From Garcia nutans (Eukaryota; Streptophyta; Magnoliopsida; Malpighiales; Euphorbiaceae): a stretch of DNA of 64,000 nt. The stretch lies in NCBI GenBank assembly GCA_947685225.1, contig CANTUV010000026.1, forward strand, positions 57,497,501 to 57,561,500. The letters run 5' to 3'. A program made the position numbers and the translations under genes. Shown in pieces: positions 10,315 through 22,060 of this stretch (position 1 is the first letter of the stretch; each line of letters starts with the position of its first letter). Under the pieces are notes generated by a model, which saw only the letters and a list, made by a program, of their open reading frames with translations, had not been told where the DNA came from and searched no databases.

Positions 10315-13300
10315 TTCTGCAACTTGTGCACAAATACTAAATAAATGTACAAATTTTTAGATATTGGCTAAATTTAAAAAAAAAAATTGAAGCAAATATA
10401 TCTATATAATGATGTAGGACAGGTTAATTGAAAACAATACCTGCTCATCAAAAAAGTGCTTTCACAAATTGTCCAAATAAAATATGTGGAGGCAAAGCAA
10501 GGCTTGCTTGTGTATTGTCAAGTCTTTTCTACAAAGAAAAGTTCTGTCAATTTTGATTGTTGAATACAGAGGTTCTTGGCAGAAAAATTGGATTATAATG
10601 GCCTGTTTAGTTTATAAGACTCCTTATTTTTCGATGATCAAGGGAAGATTGCCTATCATATGCAAATTGGAGTTAGATAATTTATGTAAAATAAAATCAA
10701 ATAGATGAAAACAATAACACCTGAAAATTTTTACAATTGAAGCTTATCTTCTGTATTAAAAAGAAAAAACAGAAAATGAATTTTTTATTTAATTAATTAA
10801 AAGCATGTATATGGATTTTAATTTAGATATTAAGAAAAACAATGTTTGTGTCTAATGCTTAATTAAAAGAATAAGTAAAGGAAAAAAAATCATTACATAT
10901 AATTGAACTTCAAAGGGAAATCGGAACTTAAAAGGAAGTTATTGCCACTGTTTTCAACAAGTTTCAACAAAAATTGACAAACGATATATGAACTTTAAAA
11001 ATTTAAATAAAAAAAAAAGAAACTAAAGGCAATTTAATAGCCACGAATATAGTCTAAATCCACAAATATACATATATACTAAAAATAAATAAATGGATTA
11101 TTCACCATAAAAAAATTTTCTTTTCTGGGATAGATACAGTTTTCGTGGATCGGTAGTTTAAAAAAAAATTAGTTGAAAGTATCTTCTCTAATCCAACGGT
11201 TTCGTCGTACTTTACAAGGCAGTACCTAATTAATTATACATCACATGTCGTATAAAACTACTCTAGTGGCCATAAGCGCATATTACTTTTACAAATTTAA
11301 GTTTTTTAGGTATTTTTCTCTCTATATATGTAATTTATTAAAAAAAAAGTCAAATATAAGAGACGGAAAGTAGAAAAGCTTTCATGAGATTATTTATTTT
11401 TTTATTATTGAAAAGAATTATATTACCTTTTGAAGTGCCTATATAACTTTATAATAGGATATAGATTTTGTTTTAAATAACACAAAAAAAATTACTAAAT
11501 AAAAATTATATAATACACAATATTGTTTTACTAATTATATATTTAACTACATCATGTTAAATATATTAATGCTTTAGAAATAAAATAAAATAAATTTTTA
11601 ATAAATCAAGGAAAAATCTTATTTGAGCTCAAATTTCATAGTGTTATTATAAAATAAATAAGTAAATATGGAAGTCTATCTGTAATTTTTAGCTTACCCA
11701 TATAAAATTAATCAGTGGGTGACACTCATTTTTGCTTTATTTTCTATATTATGAGGTAAATGAAAATAATATAAGTAAGTTTGTGAATGATATTTACCTC
11801 TGCAGTTAATAAATTAAAGATGTCCTTCAAAGAAATGATTGGGCTCGCACTAGGCCCGTTACTGATCAGTTTTTTGAGATGGGACTGATGCTAATTGGCC
11901 TCTGAACCGGGTGCTTCTTACGGCCCAAAATTTAATTTCTCAGCTCAATATAAATGCATCCCAAAATAATATTATGGTACAATTAGGACCTCCTCGTATT
12001 TTATAAAATTTTTATTTATTTTATTAGTGATAATTTGATCATTTTATGTGAATATATAATAAACTCACAGAAATTTATCATATATATAATAAATTTATAA
12101 TACTAAATTCATAATAAACTATATAATTTTGATAAATTTATAAACTAATCACAAATTTTGATAAATTTAAAAATATATTAAAAGTTTAATAAATTTACAG
12201 TTTATTTTATTTTTCTGGAAGTTTTGTAAAAAACCCCTAATATTGAGATTATCTTAGTAAGATTTCTTCTTTGAAAGAAAAAATCATTTTTTAAAAATTT
12301 ATAAAACCATTTTTAAAAATTTATTTATTTTATCTATTTTATTATGATAACAGAATTCACCTTACTTTTCACATTAAAATACAGATTTTAATAGCCGAAT
12401 CTAAAGTACAAGGGATTTATTTTTTATTAATTTTTATGATTGAATAAAAATAATTTTTGAATGAGATATTTAACTCTAAGGATCAACGGAAAATACAATT
12501 TTATTGGTTTTAGTTTTTACTTTTCATAATGAAGAGAATGATTTTTTTATTAAAATATAAAAAAATGAATATCCCATGGGAATGATATGAAAGCTAAAAA
12601 AATAGTGACTAGGTCTATTATCCACCTTATTGATAAAAAAAAAAAGTTAACTCTTAATTTGAAATCATGTTATTAAGATCAATAATCTACTTTTAATTGG
12701 ACTAACTTAACTTTAGTTCATATCACTATAGTCTTTTTTAAATAATTAAATATAAAATTGATAAATTTTTTGATGTATACGTGAAATTTATCCATTATAT
12801 ATATGAGAATTGACTCCAATCATGAAATTAAAAAAAAAATTATGTCTCTAAATAATTTCATAATTACGAAGAAACCTAAGTAGTTTCTTAATGCACAAGA
12901 ATTTTATGTTCCATACTCTCAATCTCCAACTTTTAATTTCTTTATTTGTTAATTTTGTTTTTGGTTAAAAACGCTAATGATGAAATGATTGAAATGGGCG
13001 GGGTGGTGGCTTTGGCACAACGCCATGTTGGAGGCACCTAATATTTGCACACTCTTGTTGGTTCTAATATGGACACACAAATATTATATGCCTAAAAAGA
13101 TTATTAGATGCTTTGTGTTATTTGTATTCATTTTAAGGCAATAATAATAATAATAATAATGGGAATTTTAAGTCCTTTTTACAAAGGAATTGCCCTCTGC
13201 AATTAATAACATTACTTGTACTGTATTAAAATTTGTAATAATTGGTAAAAGCAAGATGGGTGCATATGCAAACTCATAAATTGAATTCTAAACTTTGTTT
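10315..13300. other. AT-rich intergenic DNA
   Basis: About 3 kb without a supported gene. The first 150 bases are the likely promoter of the exonuclease gene. A plus-strand frame of 74 codons at 10484-10708 has no recognisable similarity. The part near 11990-12240 uses the same AT-rich words as 3390-3620 and 56930-57160. A short (AAT)n occurs near 13141-13159. I see no RNA gene. Confidence 0.5.
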
Positions 13301-13682
13301 TAGATAGGACTGTAATCGACTCGTTATAAAATAATCAAATTCAAACTCGAACTTGATTCGAACCCGAGCTTGTATCAACCCAGCTCATATATAATGTATC
13401 TTGAGCTTGAATTCGAACTTGATTTAAATAAGTTTAACGAACTCAATAAATTTATTTCAGTTTTTATTTTTTATTCATCATTTATATATTTTTATAAAAA
13501 ATATATTAAAATTAATATTTTTATAAAAGATAAACAATATAATTATATATTAATAAAAATAAAATATTGTATTACTGTAAAATTATATTTTACTATAAAT
13601 TACTAATTTATTATATATCGTATATTATTTAATCTATTTATTATATATATCATATATTAATAAATTATATAAATTAAATTAG

Positions 13683-13904
13683 TTAAAAAATTAATATAAT
13701 TCACTACATAATTTAATATATATTAAATTATATATATTTTTAATTAAATATATTAAACGAGCTAACTTACGAACTTAATTCATGAACTTTTTAAATAAGT
13801 CAACTCACAAGCTAACGAGCTGAGTATTTCTTAATTTGAACTTAAAAATATATATAATTTAATATATATATTAAATTATGTAGTGAATTATATTAATTTT
13901 TTAA
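13683..13904. repeat. Long near-perfect inverted repeat (foldback)
   Basis: A left arm at 13683-13743 (starting ttaaaaaattaatataattc) is repeated in inverse at 13842-13904 with very few differences, around a 98-base spacer. The arms share a distinctive non-AT core, cactacat / atgtagtg, so this is not just TA-rich coincidence. The spacer and the flank near 13310-13390 carry words such as 'aactcgaacttgattcgaac' and 'gagct' that recur in plant nonautonomous elements. Probably a decayed foldback or MITE that begins near 13306. Confidence 0.7.
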
Positions 13905-13947
13905 GAGTTTGTTGACTTGGTAATTAACTTATAAATAATTTAATAAG

Positions 13948-14142
13948 TTAATTAGCCACAATAGAAGAGTCACCATCAATCATAACATCATCTCCACCTT
14001 CAGTACGAGTTTTCTTAGTACTCCGCTGCAATAAATCAGCTTCCTGTGAAGAACGGCCTGCTCCAGCGGAGCATTCCCAAAAGGAACGAGCGCCGTTATC
14101 TTTTATGATTTTATTAGCATTATTCGAAAAATCTAATTTCAA
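13948..14142 (-). CDS. Small 64-codon open frame, possible LINE ORF1 or gene fragment
   Basis: A minus-strand frame from ATG 14142 gives 64 residues containing DLLQRSTKKTRTEGG. That stretch resembles the short basic 'RSTKK' segment often seen at the start of plant LINE ORF1 (DUF4283-type) proteins. It is GC-richer than its surroundings. There is no second domain and no reverse transcriptase nearby, so it is at most a fragment. Chance or a captured exon are alternatives. Confidence 0.25.
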   Translation of the reverse strand: MKLDFSNNANKIIKDNGARSFWECSAGAGRSSQEADLLQRSTKKTRTEGGDDVMIDGDSSIVAN

Positions 14143-14232
14143 TTCATTTAATTTAAATTATGAAAGTTTACCTCTTCTCCTTCCTCTCCTCTTTTACTCT
14201 TTTTCTATTGACCTTTGATTATTCTCCTATGC

Positions 14233-14401
14233 CATAGATCTAGGAATAATTATACAATGAAACCGTTGTATTACAACAAGTCAATCGAATATCAACATGT
14301 GGCAATGTTTGCCAATCGAATATAAAACATTGCCACATGTTGATATTCGATTGGCTTGCTGTAATACAACGGTTTCATTGTATAATTATTCATAGATCTA
14401 G
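14233..14401. mobile_element. Near-perfect hairpin MITE with 11-bp target duplication
   Basis: Arms 14245-14310 and 14325-14390 (66 bases each) are inverted complements with two visible mismatches, separated by a 14-base loop. Both sides are flanked by the direct repeat catagatctag at 14233-14243 and 14391-14401. An 11-bp (or 9-10-bp core) duplication and long terminal repeats suggest a Mutator-like nonautonomous element, but I did not match it to a named family. The arm sequence also includes gccaatcgaatat, which recurs in the loop. A transcript would fold into a long miRNA-like hairpin. Confidence 0.8.
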
Positions 14402-14992
14402 AGTCATCAGTGGCCTTTTGACCAATGAAATCCTAGATATTAGATCTTTTAATTTTCTCTTTATTATTTTTTATAGCATAGATCTTGTTTTTTTTTCTTA
14501 TCAAAATCAAATAATAAGAGTTATTTTGCTAAAATTTTATAAAATTTGAAAACTCTTAACTTAAGAGTGCGTTGCATGTTCCTTATGCTATGAGATCTTT
14601 TAAAGTCAATGATTATCTTTGATTTATTTATATTTTGACACTCTAACCATAAATCAATATTTTATAAGCAATTCAATATTTTTCTTGCAGTTCATGTGTA
14701 TTATGGTACTAAGATTTTTTGTCACTTAAATAATTTTTTCTTGCCTTGTCTCTCAAGACGGTAATTTTTATTGTGATGGATGATGCCTTTTCAAATTATC
14801 TCATTTTCGAAGATTTGTTTGAATTTTTTACTCAATGCCTCTTGAAAAGGGTGTTTTGCTTTTATCTTCTTCAATTTCCATTGTTTTTTTTTTAATTTGA
14901 AATTATGTGGAAATAGTAGTTTAAGAGTTTTTTAGATCTTTTTTTGCTGATAGTTTCATTATAACACTATTATATTATATATATATATATAT
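14402..14992. other. Intergenic DNA between the MITE and the hAT element
   Basis: No coding or RNA gene is supported. It is AT-rich with a TA run at about 14973-14995, into which the hAT element inserted. Confidence 0.5.
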
Positions 14993-15619
14993 ATAATACA
15001 CAGGGGCGGAGCTGGGAGGGTCGTGTGGGGGCTGACGACCCCCCTCGCCGGCGGCAATGAACAAATATATAGGGGTCAGCGCCGCCGGCCGTGAGTGTTG
15101 CAAAGAGAATGGGAGAGCTCTGCCCCCCACCCCCCTCCGTGCTTACTGCCTTGCTCCACCTGCGAGAGAAGAAGAAACAGGGGCAAAAAATTAAAGCCCC
15201 TGCCTGCCTTGCATTGCTGCTGCGACTGCGACCTCTTACGTGAAATTACAATTTTGCCTCTCGGGGCTTTAATTTTTTTTTTAATTATATTAAGTGAAAC
15301 AACGCCGTTTCACTTGAAACGATTTTAAAAAAAATAATAAAGCTAGCAGTGTTTGCTGCTGGCTCGAGCGAAAGGCCAGGCGAGAGTTTGAGAGAGGCAG
15401 AGAGCAGAGACAGAGTGACATAGAGGGGCAGAGATCTGAGAGAGAATAACGGACGTCGGACGGAGATGAGAGGCGACGCCGACACTGCAACACCAAGCCA
15501 CCGCCCACCGGAGACGGCGATTGAGAGGACCGAGCCGGCAACCAGGTTTTTTAAATTTCTGTAATTTTTTTTAAATTTTTTTAGTTAATTTGTTATTTTT
15601 TTGTAATTATTATATTTTA

Positions 15620-16330
15620 GGTTAATAAAATTGAGGATTTAGATTATATATTGGGTTTAAATTTTAAATATAGAATGTAGATTAATTAGTTGAATTAATT
15701 AATTTTATTGTGTTTTGTGAATTTATGATAATTTTTTTTAGGTTAAAAATTGGAGATTTGATAATTTTTATTTTAGGTAAATAATTGGAGATTTTTTTAT
15801 ATATAAAATAGATTATATATTAGGTTTTAAATGTAAAATATAGTTTATTAATTAGTTAAATTAATTATATTTATTGTGTTTTGTGAATTTATGATAATTT
15901 TTTTAGGTTAAAATTTGGAGATTTGATAATTTTTATTTTGGGTAAATAATTGGAGATTTTTTTATTTATAAAATAGATTATATGTTGGGTTTTAAATGTA
16001 GAATATAGTTTATTAATTAGTTAAATTAATTATATTTATTGTGTTTTGTTAATTTATGATAATTTTTTTTAGGTTAAAAAATGGTGATTTGATAATTTTT
16101 ATTTTAGGTAAAGAATTGGAGATTTTTTTATATATAAAATAGATTATATGTTGGATTTTAAATGTAGAATATAGTTTATTAATTAGTTAAATTAATTATA
16201 TTTATTGTGTTTTGTGAATTTGTGATAATTTTTTGTTTTAGGTAAAAAAATTAGGGATTTTATTTTTATATATAGAATATAGTTTATAATGTTTAATCAA
16301 TTGGTTTTTAAATATAGAATATAATTTATT
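15620..16330. repeat. About four tandem copies of a 165-169-bp unit inside the hAT element
   Basis: The landmark ggttaaa/ggtaaa followed by 'ttggagattt' recurs at 15741, 15906, 16072 and 16241, giving periods of 165, 166 and 169. Each unit also contains 'tttattgtgttttgtgaatt'. The array lies between the GC-rich 5' end and the transposase start, where an intron or promoter would be expected. Confidence 0.85.
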
Positions 16331-16626
16331 AATTATGTTGCATTAATTGAATTTACTTTTGTTATTTGTATTTGTGATTATTAGGATTTAGGTAAAAATT
16401 AATAATTTATTTTCTATATAAATATAGATTGTTGTTTATTTGAATTTTAATTAATTATAACAATTTAATTAAAATGATATGTGTTGTGATTATGCTGAAT
16501 TAATTGCTTTTGTTAGTGTTTTGTGAATTGTTATTAGGTTTTAAATGTAAAATGTAATTTAATGTCTTATTATTATTTAAAATGCTGAATATAACTTAGG
16601 TTAAACTAATTCTAAATTGAACAGAT

Positions 16627-19067
16627 ATGGATAAATTTGTGATCAAGACTAAGAGAATACGGAATGAATACGGTGAATCCTCTAATATCCCTATTCCGAC
16701 ACCGATCCCTACATTAAGTAGTCATGCAAGTCAGGAAGTATCTATTGATGATATAAGGTGTCCGGATATTAGTTTTGATTATATTATGGGTGACCCCGCA
16801 TTGCGTAAACCTATTTATGAGTTTGATGTTGAGATTATGGATGATGTTAAAAGACAATATGTGGCTAAAAGTCCTTGCCAACCACGTGGCCATAATTTTC
16901 CCCAAACAGAATTTGAAAAAATTATGAGGAATTTTAGAGAGAATTGATACTCTAAATTTGAGTGGTTGGAATACAGTATTTCCAAAGATGCAGCATTTTG
17001 TTTCTGGTGTTATCTTTTTAGTTCGACTAGATGATCAAAACGAGGAGATAATGTATTCACATAAATTGGATTCGCAATTGGAAAAAGGCCACTGAGAGAT
17101 TTAATGAACACGTTGGCAGTTCTAATAGTCCACACAATAATGCAAGAGTACTATATGTTGGTTTCAAAAATCAAAGACAAAGTGTGTCTCATATATTATA
17201 TTCCCACAGCCAAGAGCAAGAGAGGCATTATCGGACACGTTTGACAACTGTTGTTGACTGTATACATTTTCTTTTAGCAAATGGCTTAGCTTTTCGAGGA
17301 CATGATGAGTCAGAAAAGTCTTTTTGCCGGGGTAATTTTTTTGAACTTCTCAATTGGTACAGTCAACGCAATATTGATGTTGGAAATTTAGTTAATTCAA
17401 ATGCTCCTGAAAATAACCAACTCACTTCTCCATATATCCAAAAATAAATAGTGAGTGTTTGTGCTTTAGAGACAACACTAACTATTATTAAGGATGTTGG
17501 TGATAACTTTTACTCTATATTAATTGACGAGGCTCGAGATAATTCTGTAAAAGAATAAATGGTTGTGGTATTGAGATATGTTAACAAGTTGGGACAAGTG
17601 ATGGAGCGATTAGTTGGAGTGGTACATGTGAGTGACACATCTGCTTTATCTTTAAAAAGTGCACTTGAAGATTTCTTTGCAAAACATGGGTTATCACTAA
17701 GTAGAGTTCGAGGCCAAGTTTATGATGGAGCTTCTAATATGCGAGGTGAATTCAATGAGTTAAAAATTATCATTTTAAATGAAAATCCCCAAGCAAGATA
17801 TATTCATTGTTTCGCTCATCAACTCCAATTAGTGCTTGTAGCAGCAGCGAGGAGTAATAGATATGTGAGTAATTTTTTTGAATATGTTACAATGATTGTG
17901 AATATGGTTGGAGTTTCATGTAAAAGGAGAGATGCACTCCGTCAAAAACAGCATGATGAAATCGTTCAACGTTTGGAAAGAGGTGATATTCAATCAGGAA
18001 GAGGATTACATCAATAAACAAGTTTGGCTCGACCCGGTGACACGCGTTGGGGTTCTCATTATAAAACAATTGTGCTGCTTCTATCTATGTGGTCAGCAGT
18101 GAAAGCGGTTCTTGAAAAGATAATAGACGATGGAGCTGATCAAAGAACTCAAGGGACATCTGTGGGCTTGATTGATAAAATGGAAAGTTATGATTTTATT
18201 TTCATTACTTACTTAATGAAGATAGTTTTATGACTGACAAATGATCAATCTCAAGTCTTACAACGAAAGGATCAATGCATGGACAGTGCTGTACATTTAA
18301 TTACAACGGTCAAACAGAAATAGCAAGACTTCAGAAAAATAGATGGGATGAATTATTACAAGATGTTAATGATTTTTGTATAGATCACGATGTCGCGGTC
18401 CCTAATATGAAAAATAATATTCCGAGTCGTCTATGTTCTAAGTGTGCTGGTATTCCTATTACTTATTATCACTACTTTCGAGTGGAAATATTTTGTCAGG
18501 TAATTATTCTTCTTCGTATTATGATACTAAAACTATTTATAATACAACTTAATTTTCTTTTATTCAATACTAGGTTGTTGATTTTATTACACAAGAAATG
18601 AAAAATCGGTTTACAGAAACAAGTTCGGAATTGCTTTTATGCATTGCTTGTCTTTCACCTATAAATTCATTCTCCAACTTCAAGTGATCTCGATTACTTC
18701 GTCTTGCTGAGCTATATCTAAATGATTTCTCCAATACTGATCGAATGATACTTGAAGATCAACTTAAGACCTACATTGCTGATGTAAGAAGGAATACAGC
18801 TTTCTCAGACCTCCATGCATTGAAACTCTTGCTCAGAAAATGGTTGAGACATGTTATGACATTATGTTTCCTTTGATATATCTGCTTGTCAAGTTAGCTC
18901 TAGTCTTACCTGTTGCAACTGCTACTGTTGAGAGAGCTTTTTCAACAATGAATATTATCAAGACGGATTTGCGCAATAAAATGGGAGATGATTTTCTGAC
19001 CGATTGCTTGGTGTGTTATGTGGAGAAGGAAATTTTTGTAAAAATTAAAAATGAAGCTATTATGTAA
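16627..19067 (+). pseudogene. hAT transposase pseudogene (TTF zinc finger, DUF4371, hAT dimerisation)
   Basis: The ATG at 16627 begins a frame (to 16947) whose segment ALRKPIYEFDVEI...CQPRGHNFPQT is the TTF-type zinc-finger region of MYM-type-1-like hAT transposases. Later open blocks carry DUF4371-like sequence (17184-17447; 17559-18017 with DGASNMRGEFNEL and YIHCFAHQLQLVL), PGDTRWGSH (about 18040) and the hAT C-terminal dimerisation motif TATVERAFSTMNIIKT (about 18918-18965). The blocks are separated by stops near 16945, 17030, 17445, 17556, 18015 and 18231, and one AT-rich break near 18495-18575 looks like an intron. At least two stops are TAA where the family usually has Gln (CAA), a pattern fitting decay by cytosine deamination. 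No functional transposase is expected. Confidence 0.88.
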
Positions 19068-19475
19068 CGTTTTCAAAAAATGCAAATTCGTAGAATACAA
19101 TTACCACCTCTTAGGTATAGTCAATCTAGTAATGTAAATTAATTATTGAACTATTGTAATATTAAATATTCAATTTTATTCATAATTCGTCTGCATTTTT
19201 TTTTCTTGGTAATTTTGCCCCCCTCAACAAGTCTCTGGTTCCGCTACTGATAATACATGCATTCAATATATATAAAATATGCATATAAAATATAAAAATA
19301 CAACAACTCAATTTTAATAAAATTTTCATATTTTCAATTTGATCTTCCAAATATGAAAATTATATTTAATAAATAAATAAATATATTTTATTAGTTTTAA
19401 GTATTTAAAATAAGTGTTTTAGATATAAATCTATAAAAAAAATTTGCCAAAATTTTATCTGTAAATCGAATATCC

Positions 19476-21476
19476 CAAAAATTTTAATATTTTACAACAT
19501 GTAAAAAACACACTCTCAATAATAATAAATCAAACAAATCACTCTAACTTCTCAATCTCCTCTCATTTTTTCTAAAAATATTCAAATATGTACACACATA
19601 TATATATAAACATACACATTCCCATATCACATAATTCATCTCAAATTCTTTATAATTTATAATACTCTAAAAAATGTAAACATAATATATATAATTATGA
19701 TATGTTTTATAGAATAGAACATATACATAACAGTAGCTAGCTCTGATATCGTGGTAGCAAAAATCACCTCAAGTACAAATGACCCCAAATCTAAATCTGA
19801 CCAGATTTAGATGAACTCTCCGAATTTACCGGATCAACTATGTTACCTGTGCGATGAATTTCAACCGCGTTAAACTAAAAACATGGCAGTACATACTTTG
19901 ATAATAAAAAAAAACCTTAAGAAAAAGATTATGCACCATATTTTCTTTTAGAACCTCACAATGTACCATGCAAACGCATTTTAGAACTTATGCTTTATTC
20001 ATATAATTTCATCAAATAACACAATCACATACATTGGGTCCAAATGACCATATATAAGATTCACATTTTAGAGTATTATTTTAGTATATTTTAATACTCA
20101 GTGTCTAGGCCGAAGACAAATCATATAATTGTGACGTCTAACGTCTAGCCTGAAAACAAATCAAGTATCAGCGACGCCCGGCGTCTAGCCTAAAGGCAAT
20201 CATAAATATGTCATCAAACATAACACTCTGGAGTATAGTATTATATAAGACAATACACGAGTATTTCATATTCTTATCATCAATTTTCTTATTTATAACA
20301 ATATCAAATCACTTTATTTCATTAAATTTTATCACTTTTTATCAACAATGTATGTCATTTTATATTACAATTTTATTGTCCAAATATTTATGGATTATTT
20401 TCATATAATTCACATAAAACACATTCCACTCATTTTAGCCATTAATAATGACTTTTCATAATGCACATAATGCATATACATCATTTCATATTTAATGTCA
20501 CAATGCATATGAATATTCAAACGTTCAAGTAGTTTAACATATTTTTCATTTATAATGTGTTAAGTCAAATTAAATGCAATTGCTTTTAAACTATCAAAAG
20601 TATATATATATATCTTAGTTAACACCCAAAACCAAGCTAATGTCACTATTTATCCTTCACTTCCAAGATGCCTATCAATACTAAGGTTGAGCAAAATACT
20701 TTCGCTCAATGTCTATTCACAATGTGCATAAATATAATCATTTAATATCACTTTCTAAGGCATTTTAAATATTAAACATTAATTAAACAACATTCTTACC
20801 AATTTCTTAAATTTTACCCTATCTCACTTAAATATTAGAATTTCATTTTAATTCATTTTAAATGGTATTTTAAGTTTATTTTTATTATTACAATCACGTT
20901 AGAATATATTTTAAATAATTATTAAATACACTTATTCTTTAACAAAACATATTCATAGTTTTTATGAAAATTTAAAAATTTAAAAATAAAACTTATTAAC
21001 TTATTAAAAATCCACCAAAGCTCCAATTAATTATTGAAAATCTTTAGTAAAATAAGTGGTTGGATGAAGAAAAGCTCACTCTTCCATGCCCATGGTGGTT
21101 CGGCCCAGCAAGAGAGGGAGGAGGAAGAAGATAATTTAATTTTTGTTTTGAAATTTCTCTTTCTTCACTTAAGACTATATATATATAATATTTTATTATT
21201 TTAATTAATTAATTAATTATTTTTATTTTAAAGTAATAATTTATATCTTTCGCCTATAATTAATTTATTTTTAAATTATTTATTTTATTTTAATTTTATA
21301 AGATGTATTTACTATATTGCCACTTGATCATTTGGCTCCATTATTTAATATTGACTTTTATATATGTTATACATATTTAATATATACCTCACATACACAT
21401 TCAATTTTTTTACTTCTAACACTTTAATTATTATTTAAATTATTTATTTAATTTATATAAATTAATGGATATTACG
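19476..21476 (-). mobile_element. Probable solo LTR related to the Del/Tekay element at 46.4-56.2 kb
   Basis: Ordered similarity to the LTRs at 46359-48958 and 53717-56197 runs through this interval. Examples are 'cctgtgcgatgaatttcaac' (about 19847) matching 'cctgcgcgatgaattgcaat', the repeated 'gtctagcc...aaggca' words at 20100-20200, and 'aacatatttttcatt...aatgtgtta' near 20537-20565. No gag-pol lies beside it, so it is best explained as a solo LTR left by recombination between two LTRs. It is oriented like the larger element. The ends are approximate, judged from 'gaatatccc' near 19479 and 'ggatatta' near 21467; no clean 5-bp duplication was seen. Confidence 0.6.
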
Positions 21477-21479
21477 TTC

Positions 21480-22060
21480 ATACAAATGGACTGAATGATG
21501 CTTTTCCCTACTGTTTATCTTGTATGGCGTATTAATTTATTTTTTATGGCATATAGTTGCTTATGAGAAATAAAAAATAAATATAGGATTTTAATATGCT
21601 GTATAAAATAAAAAATAACTTGTTAGCGTATATTTAATATTTAAAAATTATTGTAGATATTTTTAAAAAATAAAATTATAAAATTTCAAATTACTATTAT
21701 TTTTAAATTATAAAATTATCATATAAAATCAAATCACAATAAATGAAAAATCAAAATAAATAATAAATTATATTATACCATATATTATAGAATTATAACA
21801 AATCATAAAACAAAACAAAGTATAGATATTATACTTTTATTGAGATACATGTTATATTTATTGAAATTTGTTACAATTATTATTTTCCAAACAATTTATA
21901 GAAAATTACACAATTTATAAAGTGATTATAATAACAACAGAGCAGAATTGCCGGCAAATGACATTTATCAAAAAACCCCACACTGAAAATCAAAATTACA
22001 AAAAAGCTCACCAACTAAAAGACCTAACCCAAAATATTACCCAACCAATAACTTTCTATT
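21480..22060. other. AT-rich region upstream of ATRX
   Basis: This is a non-coding stretch between the probable solo LTR and the first ATRX exon. It presumably contains the ATRX promoter, but no convincing TATA box or element was identified. Confidence 0.45.

Larger units (their letters stand above)
14993..19257 (+). mobile_element. Full-length but inactivated hAT transposon (TTF-type / DUF4371 lineage)
   Basis: The element is 15001-19249 (4249 bp). It is bounded by a perfect 8-bp target duplication, ataataca, at 14993-15000 and 19250-19257. Terminal inverted repeats are CAGGGGCGGAGC on the left and, read inward from the right, CAGTAGCGGAACC. Both the 8-bp duplication and the CAG...CTG ends are standard for hAT. 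The GC-rich left end (15001-15540) is followed by an AT-rich stretch of tandem repeats (about 15620-16330) and then the transposase pseudogene (16627-19067). The intact ends and perfect duplication indicate a fairly recent insertion, whereas the coding region carries many stops, so it may have been mobilised in trans. Confidence 0.9.

Noticed and set aside
10484..10708. Plus-strand 74-codon frame upstream of the exonuclease gene
   Set aside because: No recognisable similarity and no promoter or splice context; left as intergenic.
14337..14549. Plus-strand 70-codon frame
   Set aside because: It starts inside one arm of the hairpin MITE and continues into AT-rich DNA; no family features.
15095..15541. 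GC-rich frames on both strands at the left end of the hAT element
   Set aside because: No domain or family similarity; the open frames follow from locally high GC in the element's terminal region.
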